64,000 bases of DNA, taken from contig NZ_JACAOR010000011.1 of the NCBI RefSeq assembly GCF_013386115.1, positions 124,001-188,000 of the forward strand. The letters are read 5' to 3'. This DNA is from Pseudomonas gingeri. GTDB taxonomy: Bacteria; Pseudomonadota; Gammaproteobacteria; Pseudomonadales; Pseudomonadaceae. Below are positions 9,001 to 17,906 of this stretch, one piece after another. The position numbers and the translations under genes are program-made. Within the stretch, counting starts at the first letter, position 1; each line of letters opens with the position of its first letter. The notes beneath the pieces were generated by a model. It was not told the DNA's origin. It did not search any database and saw nothing but the letters and a program-made list of their open reading frames with translations.

Positions 9001-10180
9001 CTTCTTGTCCTCGGCAGGCTTCCTGGAAGACCTGCAGGAAGCGTTTCGCGGTCTGGCTCCAGACCCGCTGGTTGCCGATCATGCTGGCGTGCTCGGCCCA
9101 GCGGATCGCCAGCTCGGGGGTGGCACACAGATGGCTGATCTCGGCGGCCAGGGCGCTGACATTGCCCTGGGGAAAGATCACCCCGTTGCCCTGGGCCACC
9201 TCTTCGGCAAAGGAGCGGGCGTCGGAAGTGATCGCGCCACGGCCGCAGGCGGCGGCCCAGGACAGCGCGCCGCTGGTACCGCGCAGGTTGCCCAGCAGCT
9301 TGAGCTTGCTCGACTCGCGGTACGGCAGGACCATCACGTGGTGGGCCTGGATCACCCGGGGAATCTCGGCGGCCGGCAGGTCGAGCTGCCAGTCGATGCT
9401 GTCTTGCAGGTTGAGTCGCCGGATATGCTGGCGCAACTGATCGAGGTAGCTGCCGGCCGGGCCGAAGGCCATTTCCGGTTCGCTGCCACCGGCCAGGGTC
9501 AGGCGCAGCCTGGCGCGCAATCCGGGTTGCTGGGCAAAGGTCATCGCCAGGGCGTCGAGCAGGTCCTCGATGCCCTTGCCGCGATAGATAAAGCCGAAGT
9601 ACAGCAGCTTCAACGGATCCAGGGATGGCAGCGGGGCCGGGGCGATGGCGAGGTTGCCATGGGGGATCACCGCCATCTGTTCGCTGTGCAGGCCCATGCG
9701 CTGGCGCAGGCAGTGGCCGCCGGACTGGGTCAGGGTGATCAGTCGGGTCAGGCTGCGCGCCAATTGCCGTTCTTCGTGCAGGCACAGCGGGTCGGCCAGC
9801 ACCGTCGCTACCTGGGGCAGCGGTGACGGCAGCCTGCTCGCCAGCGACAGCGGCCAGGGCAGGCGCTCGCGGCGCCAGACCAGGCGTTCCGGATCATGGA
9901 TGGTGGCGGTCAGCGGCAACCGGGCAAAGCGCGCGCGCAAGGCTTTCAGGGCGTGGAACTCGGCCAGGCGGCCGCCACCGATTTCCCCATGGACCAGGTC
10001 GATCCCGTGCCAATCGCCGTCGGCCACTCCCTGGATCGCTCGCTGCGGATCGTTGCCCAGCCCCGCCAGCGGCGTGCTGACACGCACGCCCTGGCTTTCC
10101 AGCGCGGCCTTCAGGTGCCCGGCGTAGTCGGCGATGCCGTTCTGTTCCGGGGGCAGGGGGGCGAGCAGGGCGATATGCAT
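8990..10180 (-). CDS. pslF: PslF: GT4-family glycosyltransferase
   Basis: A 396-residue GT-B enzyme. It starts MHIALLAPLPPEQNGIADYAGHLK, the acceptor-loop signature of mannosyl/glucosyl GT4 enzymes, and its donor domain includes LLYFGFIYRGKGIEDLLDAL and HHVMVLPYRESSKLKLLGNLRG. It acts in the cytoplasm on the growing Psl repeat. Its ATG overlaps the pslE stop (ATGA), consistent with coupled synthesis of the export co-polymerase and the transferases. Confidence 0.88.
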   Translation of the reverse strand: MHIALLAPLPPEQNGIADYAGHLKAALESQGVRVSTPLAGLGNDPQRAIQGVADGDWHGIDLVHGEIGGGRLAEFHALKALRARFARLPLTATIHDPERLVWRRERLPWPLSLASRLPSPLPQVATVLADPLCLHEERQLARSLTRLITLTQSGGHCLRQRMGLHSEQMAVIPHGNLAIAPAPLPSLDPLKLLYFGFIYRGKGIEDLLDALAMTFAQQPGLRARLRLTLAGGSEPEMAFGPAGSYLDQLRQHIRRLNLQDSIDWQLDLPAAEIPRVIQAHHVMVLPYRESSKLKLLGNLRGTSGALSWAAACGRGAITSDARSFAEEVAQGNGVIFPQGNVSALAAEISHLCATPELAIRWAEHASMIGNQRVWSQTAKRFLQVFQEACRGQEDVA

Positions 10181-12174
10181 CAGGCATGGCTCCGGATACG
10201 GGCCAGGGCGTTGAGGACACGCTCCGGGATCTCGAAGCGGCGGCGATTGAGGATGATGCCGTCGACCCGCTTGAACGCGGTGTTGAGGGTCGAAAGGGCG
10301 TTCTCCAGGATCGGCACCGTGGTGGTTTCCGCCTCGACGATCAGCGCAATCAGATTGGCCTGGCGCAGGATCACGAAGGCTTCCTGGTTGGAGAAGAAAC
10401 CGCCGGCATCGAGCAGGAGGATTTCTCCCGGTTGCGCGGGGCCCGGCCCGGCGATACGGACGTTATGGCCGCGCTCGCGCAGCAACTGGGTGAGATGCTC
10501 GATGACGAAGCTGACCCCTTCGCCATGGCGGGCCGACGTCAGGCCGATGGCCAGGCCGTGTTCGGCGACCTGTTCCAGCGGTAGCACCCCGTACAGCCGG
10601 TACATGCTCGCGGTGAAGGCCGTGCGCCGTTGCGCCTGGCCGTCGCTGATGTCCTGCAGGCTGGTCCAGACCTTGACCCCGAAGCGTTCCTCGATCTTGT
10701 CGCCGTCGTGGATGCGCTGGTCCAGCAGGTAGAAGAAGTACAGGGCCAGCAGGCCGACCGCCAGGCTCAGGGGAATCGCCAGCAGCAACATGCTCAGGCT
10801 TTTCGGGAAGACCCGGCTTTCGTTGAGGGTGGCCTGCTCGATCACCGCGATGTTGCTGATCTGGCTCTTGTCCAGTTCACGGTCGATCCGCGCTTTCTCG
10901 GTGCTGTCGCTGTACAGCGCGAAGCTTTTCTCGGCGGCGTCGAGTTCCCGTTGCAGGCGCGACATTTCCGGCTCGATGGCCAGGGCCTGGCGACGATCCT
11001 TTTCCAGCTGTTCGAGCTGGGTTTTCTGTTGCGCGGCCTGGGTCGTCAGGCGGCTGAGGCTGGCCTGCTGATCGGCGAAGCTGTTCTGCAGGCGGGTGTA
11101 GACCGGGTTCGGCGCGAGGTTGTCGGTGCGTTGGACCACCGCGTTCTGCGACTTGAGCAGGTCCTGCAGGTTGGCAATGGCGGTGTCCATGGCCCGCACC
11201 GGTGGCGCGCCTTCCTTGAAGGTGCGGAGCATTTCCTGGCGCTCGATCTGCTTGGCGTTGATCCGCTGTTGCAGGTCCTGGCGGTCCGGGTTGATGCTCA
11301 TCTGCCGGCCGATGCTGATTTCTTTCTTCATGCTGTTGAGCTGCGCCTGGATCCGCTCCAGGCCGCTCTGGGTCGAGGCGACGGCACGGGTGGTGTTCAG
11401 GTGCTCGCCGCGCAGGTTGTTGAGGTTGCGTGAGATATCGTTCAGGCGTTCGGCGATGCTCACCGCACCCAACTGGTTGAGGTGGGTCTCGATCTGTTTC
11501 TTGTAGTCGAGGATCCGTGCCTGGGTCGCCTTGCTCTCGCCTTCATAGAAGGTGTAGAGGCTCTTGCGCCCGAGGCTGCGGGTGCGTTCCAGCTCGTACT
11601 GTTCGACCCAGCTCTTGACGATGGTCTGGGCGACCTGCGGATCGTTCCACTTGAAGCTGATCTCCATCACTGAAGAACCGGCGGCGTGGGTCACGCTGAA
11701 ATTCCTCGACAACTGATCGGCCAGGCGTTCGACCGGGGTCTGTTTTTCCACCAGGCCGAGCAGTTGCAGGAAGCCGCGGCCGGCTTCGATCACACCCTGC
11801 ACCGCGCTTTTTACCAGGGTCTTGAGGGTGCCGATAAAACCTTCCTGTGGCGGCACCTTGGACAACTGGTCGAGGTATTGCTCGGCGACCAGGCGGGCAA
11901 TCGGTCGTCCGGTGAGCATGCGCTCTTCGTCGAGGATCGGATCACGCTGGGCACTGGGGATGATGGTGGCCTGGCGGTCGGAGATCTCGATCGGCAGGGT
12001 GCTGGTGTCACGCCCGGGCTTGACCAGCAACAACGCCGTGGACTCGTATCGGTTCGGCAGCAGGAAGGCCCCCAGCAGGATGATGATGAGGGTCACCAGC
12101 ACGGTGATTTTCACTTCGCGCTTGAAGATGAAGAACAGGCGCAACAAATCGCGGAAGGAACGGATATTGATCAT
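10180..12174 (-). CDS. pslE: PslE: Wzc-like polysaccharide co-polymerase without a working kinase site
   Basis: A 664-residue inner-membrane chain-length protein: an N-terminal membrane segment (ITVLVTLIIILLGAFLL), a long periplasmic Wzz/GNVR part with coiled coils (about residues 150-430), a second membrane segment (LSMLLLAIPLSLAVGLLALYF) and a cytoplasmic domain shaped like a BY-kinase. In that domain the P-loop reads SARHGEGVSF, with Val where Lys is needed, and there is no C-terminal tyrosine cluster, so tyrosine autophosphorylation is unlikely. It pairs with the outer-membrane channel PslD encoded 18 bases upstream. Confidence 0.9.
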   Translation of the reverse strand: MINIRSFRDLLRLFFIFKREVKITVLVTLIIILLGAFLLPNRYESTALLLVKPGRDTSTLPIEISDRQATIIPSAQRDPILDEERMLTGRPIARLVAEQYLDQLSKVPPQEGFIGTLKTLVKSAVQGVIEAGRGFLQLLGLVEKQTPVERLADQLSRNFSVTHAAGSSVMEISFKWNDPQVAQTIVKSWVEQYELERTRSLGRKSLYTFYEGESKATQARILDYKKQIETHLNQLGAVSIAERLNDISRNLNNLRGEHLNTTRAVASTQSGLERIQAQLNSMKKEISIGRQMSINPDRQDLQQRINAKQIERQEMLRTFKEGAPPVRAMDTAIANLQDLLKSQNAVVQRTDNLAPNPVYTRLQNSFADQQASLSRLTTQAAQQKTQLEQLEKDRRQALAIEPEMSRLQRELDAAEKSFALYSDSTEKARIDRELDKSQISNIAVIEQATLNESRVFPKSLSMLLLAIPLSLAVGLLALYFFYLLDQRIHDGDKIEERFGVKVWTSLQDISDGQAQRRTAFTASMYRLYGVLPLEQVAEHGLAIGLTSARHGEGVSFVIEHLTQLLRERGHNVRIAGPGPAQPGEILLLDAGGFFSNQEAFVILRQANLIALIVEAETTTVPILENALSTLNTAFKRVDGIILNRRRFEIPERVLNALARIRSHA

Positions 12175-12192
12175 GTCTGTTGTCCTTAACGA

Positions 12193-12966
12193 TCAGTTGT
12201 TGTTATCGCGCAAGTTGTAGTTCACCCCGATACCGATCGATTTCTGGAACGGAATCAGCTGGTTCAGGTACAGGTCGACCCATTCGATGCCATTGCCCAC
12301 ATGGGACTTGGGCACGAACACCACGTCGCCGCGTTGCAGCAGCACCGGCGGCCGGTTGCTGACGCCGGCGAGCATGGTGTCGCGGTAGTCGAAGAAGTAG
12401 GTCTTGTAGCGGCCGTCGTCTTCCTGGCGCAGCAGCGCGACGTTGCGGCTGTCGCCCACCGGCAGCAGGCCGCCGGCGCCGATCAGCGCCTGTTCGAGGG
12501 TGGTGACGGTGGTCACCGGCAGGCTGGCGGGGTTGCGCACCGAACCGCCGACGAACACGGTGTTGCTCGGTGCGGTGGAGATGTTCACGGTCAGGGCCGA
12601 GTCCTGGTAGATGTTCTTGAGCTTGTCTTCGAGGACCAGCGTCAGTTGCTGCGGGGTCAGGCCCGCCGCCTTGACGTTGCCGATGTAGGGGTAGGCGAAA
12701 CTGCCGTCGTTCATCACGGTGAACAGGGTCAGTTCATAGATCGAGTTGGCGGTGAACGCGGAGATCGACGGCGCCTCGCCGGTGTTGCGCACGATACGCA
12801 GGGTATCGCCGGCGCGGATCCGCTGCGCCGGCAACGGCTTGCCGGCCAGGGCGTCACCGGCGCGGTGACCTTCACGCAATATGTTGTCTTCCGGCAGGGC
12901 CACCTTGGCCGGGATGCTGCAAGCGCTGAGTAAGAAAACACTGAGGATCAGCAGGATGTTTTTCAT
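12193..12966 (-). CDS. pslD: PslD: Wza-type polysaccharide export lipoprotein
   Basis: A 257-residue secreted protein with a lipoprotein signal, LLILSVFLLSACSIP, lipidated Cys at residue 16. The polysaccharide export (Poly_export) domain starts near residue 50 (IRAGDTLRIVRN), followed by two SLBB-type repeats (TVFVGGSVRNPASLPV; LQRGDVVFVP). It should form the outer-membrane channel for Psl together with PslE. A 69-base gap separates it from pslB; in P. aeruginosa pslC would be here. The C-terminus is rather short compared with E. coli Wza, as in other PslD proteins. Confidence 0.9.
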   Translation of the reverse strand: MKNILLILSVFLLSACSIPAKVALPEDNILREGHRAGDALAGKPLPAQRIRAGDTLRIVRNTGEAPSISAFTANSIYELTLFTVMNDGSFAYPYIGNVKAAGLTPQQLTLVLEDKLKNIYQDSALTVNISTAPSNTVFVGGSVRNPASLPVTTVTTLEQALIGAGGLLPVGDSRNVALLRQEDDGRYKTYFFDYRDTMLAGVSNRPPVLLQRGDVVFVPKSHVGNGIEWVDLYLNQLIPFQKSIGIGVNYNLRDNNN

Positions 12967-13035
12967 CGGTCAGTCTTCCTGTCGTGCATATCTGCAGCTC
13001 CCTGACGGGCTAGGTGGCATTGCGTTGACGGTGTT

Positions 13036-14493
13036 TCAGGCCTTGTCGGTGGTGGCGGGAACCCGCCCGTAAATGTCGGTGAAACGCACGATGTCGTCCT
13101 CGCCGAGGTACTCGCCGCTCTGCACTTCGATCATCACCAGATCAATCACCCCGGGGTTGACCAGGCGATGGGTCTTGCCCGGTTTGATGAAGGTCGATTC
13201 ATTGGTGTCGAGCAGGAATTCGTGGTCGCCGTTGGTGACCCGCGCCATGCCGCTGACGACGATCCAGTGTTCGCTGCGGTGGTGGTGCATCTGCAGCGAC
13301 AGTGAGGCCTCGGGCTTGACCACGATGCGCTTGATCTTGAAACGCTTGCCCTCTTCGAGCACGGTGTAGGTGCCCCATGGCCGGGTCACGGTGCGGTGCA
13401 GGCGGTAGGCGTCATGGCCCTGGCGCTTGAGTTCCTGGGCGATGAGCCGAACGTCCTGGCTGCGCTTGCCGTCGGCGATCAGCAGGGCATCGGGGGTGTC
13501 GATGATGATCAGGTCCTTGAGGCCGACCCCGCCGACCAGGCGCTTGGGCGAGTCGATGTAGCAGTTGCTCACGTCATGCAGCACGGTTTCGCCATTGCAC
13601 TGGTTGCCGTTGGCGTCGGCCGGGCTCAATTCGCGTACCGCCTGCCAGGAGCCGATGTCGCTCCAACCGAGCTGGCAGGGCACCACCGCGACCTTTTGCG
13701 AGCGCTCCATCAACGCATAGTCGATGGAAATATCCGGGGCCAGGGCCAGGGTCTTGCCGTCGAGTTCCAGCTGCAATTCCTGGTTGCCCTCGCGGCTGTG
13801 GCTGTGGGCCAGGCACTCGGTCATCGCCGCCAGGACCTCCGGTGCATGTTCCTGCAGTTCGCGCAGCACGGCGTCGGCGCGCATGCAGAACATGCCGGCG
13901 TTCCACAGGTGCAGGCCACCGTCGAGGTAGCGCTGGGCAGTGGCCGCGTCGGGCTTCTCGACAAAGCGGGCGACCTGGAAGCTGTCGTTGCCCAGGGCCT
14001 GGCCTTTCTCGATATAGCCGAAGCCGGTCTCGGCCTTGGTCGGCACCAGGCCGAAGGTCACCAGCCAGCCCTGTTCCGCCAGTTGCCGGGCGCTGCGCAC
14101 CGCCTTGGCGAAGGCGTCCAGGTCCTTGATCAGATGGTCCGCGGGCAACACCAGCAGTTGCGCATCCTCGCCGTACAGGCGGGCGACATGCAGGGCGGCG
14201 GCGGCGATCGCCGGCGCGGTGTTGCGACCGAACGGTTCGAGGATGAAGTCCAGGGCCGCGGCGCTTTTGTTGAGCAGGCGATAGTCATCCAGGGTGCGAA
14301 AGAACACCTCGCGGTTGGTCACCGTCAGCAGGCGCTGGACGTCAGCGAGACCGGCGGCGCGGCGGAAAGTCTTCTGCAGCAGGCTTTCGCCGTCGGGCAG
14401 GCGCATGAAGGGCTTGGGCATGGCCTCGCGGGACACCGGCCAGAGTCGGGTGCCGGCACCGCCGGCGATGATGCAGGGAATGAGTAGGCTCAT
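13036..14493 (-). CDS. pslB: PslB: mannose-1-phosphate guanylyltransferase/mannose-6-phosphate isomerase
   Basis: A 485-residue bifunctional type II enzyme making GDP-mannose. The N-terminal nucleotidyltransferase has IIAGGAGTRLWPVSREAMPKP and FVEKPD; the C-terminal cupin isomerase has the metal-binding stretch SLQMHHHRSEHWIVVSG and FIKPGKTHRL. Length and domain order equal AlgA and WbpW; the operon position after pslA identifies it as PslB. The pslA stop and its ATG are adjacent (TGA-ATG), so it is coupled to pslA. Confidence 0.92.
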   Translation of the reverse strand: MSLLIPCIIAGGAGTRLWPVSREAMPKPFMRLPDGESLLQKTFRRAAGLADVQRLLTVTNREVFFRTLDDYRLLNKSAAALDFILEPFGRNTAPAIAAAALHVARLYGEDAQLLVLPADHLIKDLDAFAKAVRSARQLAEQGWLVTFGLVPTKAETGFGYIEKGQALGNDSFQVARFVEKPDAATAQRYLDGGLHLWNAGMFCMRADAVLRELQEHAPEVLAAMTECLAHSHSREGNQELQLELDGKTLALAPDISIDYALMERSQKVAVVPCQLGWSDIGSWQAVRELSPADANGNQCNGETVLHDVSNCYIDSPKRLVGGVGLKDLIIIDTPDALLIADGKRSQDVRLIAQELKRQGHDAYRLHRTVTRPWGTYTVLEEGKRFKIKRIVVKPEASLSLQMHHHRSEHWIVVSGMARVTNGDHEFLLDTNESTFIKPGKTHRLVNPGVIDLVMIEVQSGEYLGEDDIVRFTDIYGRVPATTDKA

Positions 14494-15930
14494 TCAGAAG
14501 GCCTCGCGCGTCAGGAGCACTGCCGGGACAGTGCGGAACAGAATGTAGAGGTCGAACCAGATCGACCAGTTTTCGATGTACTCCAGGTCGAACTCCACGC
14601 GTTTCTCGATTTTTTCCAGCGTGTCGGTTTCGCCGCGATAGCCGTTGATCTGCGCCAGCCCGGTGATCCCCGGCTTGACCCGGTGGCGCGAGGTGTATTC
14701 CTTGACGGCTTCTTCGAACAGGATGCCGGCGGCCTTGGTCGCCGTGGCGTGGGGGCGCGGGCCGACCATGGACATGCTGCCGATGAATACATTGAACAAT
14801 TGGGGCAACTCGTCGAGGCTGGTCTTGCGGATGAAACGGCCGACCCGGGTGATCCGTGGGTCGCCACGGGTGGTCTGTTTCTCTGCGTTGGCGTCGCTCT
14901 GGTGCTGATGCATCGAGCGAAACTTGAAGACTTCGATCAGCCGGTTGTTGTAGCCATAGCGTTTCTGGCGAAACAGCACCGGGCCGGGGGAGTCGAGTTT
15001 AATCGCCAGGGCCACCAGCAGCATCACCGGTGACAAAAGAATCAGCGCGGTGCTCGACAGCACCATGTCCTCGAGGCGCTTGAACATCGGCGACCAGCCG
15101 CGCAGGGGCACTTCGGAAGCGTTGAACATCGGCAGGTTGGCGACTTCGGTGATGCGGTTGTGGGCATGGCGGAAGGCGACCATGTCCGGCACCAGCAGCA
15201 CATTGACCGGTAGCCGGCGCAGTTCGCGGATGATGTAGTCCATGCGGTTCTCGGCCGACCAGGGCAGGGCGACCAGCACCTGGGTGACCTTCTCCTCGCG
15301 GATCAGCCGTTCCAGGTCGCTGGAGTTGCCCAGCAGCGGCAGGTTGACCATGGTTTTCGGCAGCCGGCCGATGCGGTCGTCGATAAAGCCGATGACGCCG
15401 GAGCGGATGTCCTGGTGCTGGGCCAGGTATTCGGCCAGGCGCTGGCCGTTCTCGGTGGCGCCGAGAATCACCGCGTTCTGCAGGAAGATGCCGCGTTGCA
15501 TCAGTTGCTGGAACAGCGTCAGCAGGATCAGGCGCTCGATGCCGAACAGTACCAGGCTGGCGAGGAACCAGACCAGCAGTTGGGTATTGGTCAGGTAGCT
15601 GAACAGTTGCAGGCCGTGGTGCATGAACAGCAGCAGGCAGAACGCCGAGGACCAGGCGAAGAGGGTGAGCTGGAAGCGCAGCAGGTTGCTGAAGATGGTT
15701 TCGGCATAGACCCCCAGGGCCTGGAAGATCAGTACGCTGATGACGCCGAAGAACAGCAGGATGGTCAGGTAGCTGCGGGTGATCTCGGGACTCTGCTCGC
15801 GCAGGTAAACCAGCAGCAACAGCCCGGGCAGAATGGCTGTCAGGCCGTGGACCAGACGAATGCCGAACAGAAAGTACTCGACCATGCTGGGTCGAGTGAG
15901 CAATAAGCTGTCGACGGGTTGCAAACGCAT
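14494..15930 (-). CDS. pslA: PslA: undecaprenyl-phosphate sugar-1-phosphate transferase (first psl gene)
   Basis: A 478-residue polyprenyl glycosyl-phosphotransferase of the WcaJ type. Four hydrophobic segments at the N-terminus, a CoA-binding-like domain (NAVILGATENGQRLAEYL), a fifth membrane segment (ALILLSPVMLLVALAIKLDS) and the catalytic domain with PGPVLFRQKRYGYNN, VFKFRSMH and KTSLDELPQLFNV. It starts synthesis by loading the first sugar phosphate on undecaprenyl phosphate. The ATG has a strong GGGAGGGG five to six bases upstream. It is the first gene of a coupled operon, so its leader should set expression of all downstream genes. Confidence 0.92.
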   Translation of the reverse strand: MRLQPVDSLLLTRPSMVEYFLFGIRLVHGLTAILPGLLLLVYLREQSPEITRSYLTILLFFGVISVLIFQALGVYAETIFSNLLRFQLTLFAWSSAFCLLLFMHHGLQLFSYLTNTQLLVWFLASLVLFGIERLILLTLFQQLMQRGIFLQNAVILGATENGQRLAEYLAQHQDIRSGVIGFIDDRIGRLPKTMVNLPLLGNSSDLERLIREEKVTQVLVALPWSAENRMDYIIRELRRLPVNVLLVPDMVAFRHAHNRITEVANLPMFNASEVPLRGWSPMFKRLEDMVLSSTALILLSPVMLLVALAIKLDSPGPVLFRQKRYGYNNRLIEVFKFRSMHQHQSDANAEKQTTRGDPRITRVGRFIRKTSLDELPQLFNVFIGSMSMVGPRPHATATKAAGILFEEAVKEYTSRHRVKPGITGLAQINGYRGETDTLEKIEKRVEFDLEYIENWSIWFDLYILFRTVPAVLLTREAF

Positions 15931-16363
15931 GTGACCCCTCCCTTTCTACCATCGCGAAATGGCAACTACGAAGCACTACGGCAGGTACTTCCTATGGCAA
16001 AGCCACAAGGTTTTTCGCGATAACCCCGTCCCTGATGGCTAATTCTCTACCGGGCGGGCCCGGTATCGGCAGTCAACCGTTTGAAGGTATGCCCCCGCTT
16101 TTATCGTTGCGGTGGCCGATATTTCCTCTCGTTTGAATGGCACGGGCTTGAGTAAAGCTCATGAAACAGCGGGTCGCTAATTGAATGATGTCTTGTAGCT
16201 AAAAAAAATCCGAAGCGCCCCTGTTGTGCTATATCACGCGCGTTCCAGAGCGCTCGGGCAGCGCTCGGGCGGGTGGCGGTGAAATAAATCCCGTTGCGCC
16301 AGGTCGTTTTCAGCTCGCCGTGGTCCACATGTTCCAGGCCCATCGACACAGGAGAAACGGCTC
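15931..16363. promoter_or_regulatory. psl-yegS divergent intergenic region with dyads
   Basis: 433 bases without a credible gene. Towards pslA it holds a 9-bp inverted repeat, ATCGCGAAA at 15951-15959 and TTTCGCGAT at 16013-16021, and a hairpin TACCGGG-CGGG-CCCGGTA at 16048-16065. Between the arms of the first repeat, on the pslA strand, a GGAAGT at 15987-15992 resembles the core of an RsmA/CsrA site. Towards yegS there is an 11-bp tandem repeat at 16249-16270. The central part is AT-rich. I could not place convincing -35/-10 boxes for either gene. Confidence 0.5.
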
Positions 16364-17263
16364 ATGAACGAGCGCAAGGCATTGCTGATTCTGCATGGCA
16401 AGCAGGCCCTCAACGAAGACGTGCGGGCAGCGGTCGAGGGCAAGCGGCGGGAAGGCTGGGAACTGGCGGTACGCGTCACCTGGGAGGCCGGCGATGCCCG
16501 GCGCCTGGTGGATGAAGCGCTGGACATGGGTTATCGGCAGTTGATCGCCGGCGGTGGTGACGGCACCTTGCGCGAGATCGCCGAAGCCCTGGCCCTGGCC
16601 GCCAGCGAGGCGAGCCTGGTGCTGATGCCGCTGGGCACCGCCAATGACTTTGCCCGTGCCGCCGGAGTGCCGCTGGAGCCGGCCCTGGCCTTGCAACTGC
16701 TGGAGGTGCCGGCCCGGCCGATCGACCTGGGCGCTGTCGGCGGGCAGTTGTTCCTGAACATGGCCACCGGCGGTTTCGGCAGTCAGGTGACGGCCAATAC
16801 CTCGGAAGACCTGAAGAAGGTCCTGGGTGGCGCGGCCTACCTGTTTACCGGGTTGTCACGCTTCAACGAACTGCATGCCGCCTATGGCGAGTTGCAGGGG
16901 CCGGATTTCCATTGGCGGGGTGAACTGCTGGCACTGGGGATCGGCAACGGGCGCCAGGCAGGCGGCGGGCACCTGCTGTGCCCCGAGGCGCTGGCCGATG
17001 ATGGCCTGCTCGATATCAGTATCCTGCCGGCGCCCCAGGAGGTGGTGGGGACGCTGCGCAGCCTGATGAGCGATGGCTGGGGGATCGACAACATGTTCGT
17101 CCGGGCCCGCCTGCCCTGGGTCGAGATCAAGGTCGCCGAAGGCTTGTACCTGAACCTCGACGGCGAACCCCTGGAAAGCGATTGCCTGCGTTTCGAGGCG
17201 CGTGCCGGGGCGTTGCAGGTGCATTTGCCGGCGGACTCGCCGCTGCTCAGTCGTCGAGGCTGA
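16364..17263 (+). CDS. yegS: YegS-like lipid kinase (diacylglycerol kinase catalytic fold)
   Basis: A 299-residue soluble kinase. Residues 1-125 are the NAD-kinase-like domain with the ATP-binding GGGDGTLREIAEAL and PLGTANDFARA motifs; the rest is the beta-sandwich substrate domain with ADDGLLDISILP and the C-terminal GEPL motif. E. coli YegS phosphorylates phosphatidylglycerol in vitro; the physiological substrate is unsettled. Start at ATG 16364 with GGAG nine bases upstream. Its 3' end overlaps the convergent response-regulator gene by 17 bases. Confidence 0.92.
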   Translation: MNERKALLILHGKQALNEDVRAAVEGKRREGWELAVRVTWEAGDARRLVDEALDMGYRQLIAGGGDGTLREIAEALALAASEASLVLMPLGTANDFARAAGVPLEPALALQLLEVPARPIDLGAVGGQLFLNMATGGFGSQVTANTSEDLKKVLGGAAYLFTGLSRFNELHAAYGELQGPDFHWRGELLALGIGNGRQAGGGHLLCPEALADDGLLDISILPAPQEVVGTLRSLMSDGWGIDNMFVRARLPWVEIKVAEGLYLNLDGEPLESDCLRFEARAGALQVHLPADSPLLSRRG

Positions 17264-17906
17264 TGATGCGCTCGCGGACGGCGAACAGGACCAACCCGGC
17301 GACGTCGAAAATCTGCAGGCGCTTCATGATCTGCGAGCGGTGGGTTTCCACGGTCTTGATGCTCAGGCCCAGGCCGTTGGCGATTTCCCGGGTGGATTTG
17401 CCGCGCACGATCAACCGCAGGATTTCCAGCTGACGTCCGGTCAGGTTATGGGTCTCGGTTTCCACCGGCGAATGGTGCTGGACCTGGGTCAGGGCCTGGT
17501 TGATCACCGTGTGGGCGATCGCCGGGCTGAGGTAGCGCTCGTCGTTGCGCAAGGCCTCCAGGGCCTGGGCCAGTTCGGTGGCGGTGGTGTCCTTGAGCAG
17601 ATAGCCATGGGCGCCGATTTCCAGGGCCTGCATGATCAACTGCGGATCGGTGTGCATCGACAGGATCAGTACCTTGCTCTGCGGGCGTACCGCCTGGAGC
17701 TGGCGCAAGGCGTCGAGCCCGCCGGTATCGCGCATGGACAGGTCGAGCAGGATGATATCCGGGTTCAGGCGTTCGACGGTTTCGAGCAACTGTGCGCCGT
17801 CATTGGCTTCGCCGATCACGGCGTAGCCCGGAATATCCAGTACCAGGGCACGCACACCGGCCCTGATCAGAGAGTGGTCATCCACAAGAAGTAAGTTGCA
17901 GGTCAT
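17247..17906 (-). CDS. NarL/FixJ-type response regulator
   Basis: A 219-residue regulator: receiver domain with acidic pair DD at 9-10, phosphoacceptor Asp55 (IILLDLSM) and Lys near 105 (YLLKDT), then a LuxR-type helix-turn-helix (LTGRQLEILRLIVRGKSTREIANGLGLSIKTVETHRSQIMKRL). Coupled to the histidine kinase upstream by an ATGA overlap. Target genes are unknown; the kinase-regulator pair sits between yegS and an hpt-cheV cluster, which gives no safe clue. Confidence 0.9.
   Translation of the reverse strand: MTCNLLLVDDHSLIRAGVRALVLDIPGYAVIGEANDGAQLLETVERLNPDIILLDLSMRDTGGLDALRQLQAVRPQSKVLILSMHTDPQLIMQALEIGAHGYLLKDTTATELAQALEALRNDERYLSPAIAHTVINQALTQVQHHSPVETETHNLTGRQLEILRLIVRGKSTREIANGLGLSIKTVETHRSQIMKRLQIFDVAGLVLFAVRERIISLDD

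Noticed and set aside
16101..16349. 82-codon minus-strand frame between pslA and yegS
   Set aside because: Runs through AT-rich promoter sequence and has no start signal or recognisable fold.
15931..16363. AlgU, RpoN or FleQ sites for psl
   Set aside because: I looked for GAACTT-N16-TCTGA, GG-N10-GC and FleQ-like patterns and found no convincing match.
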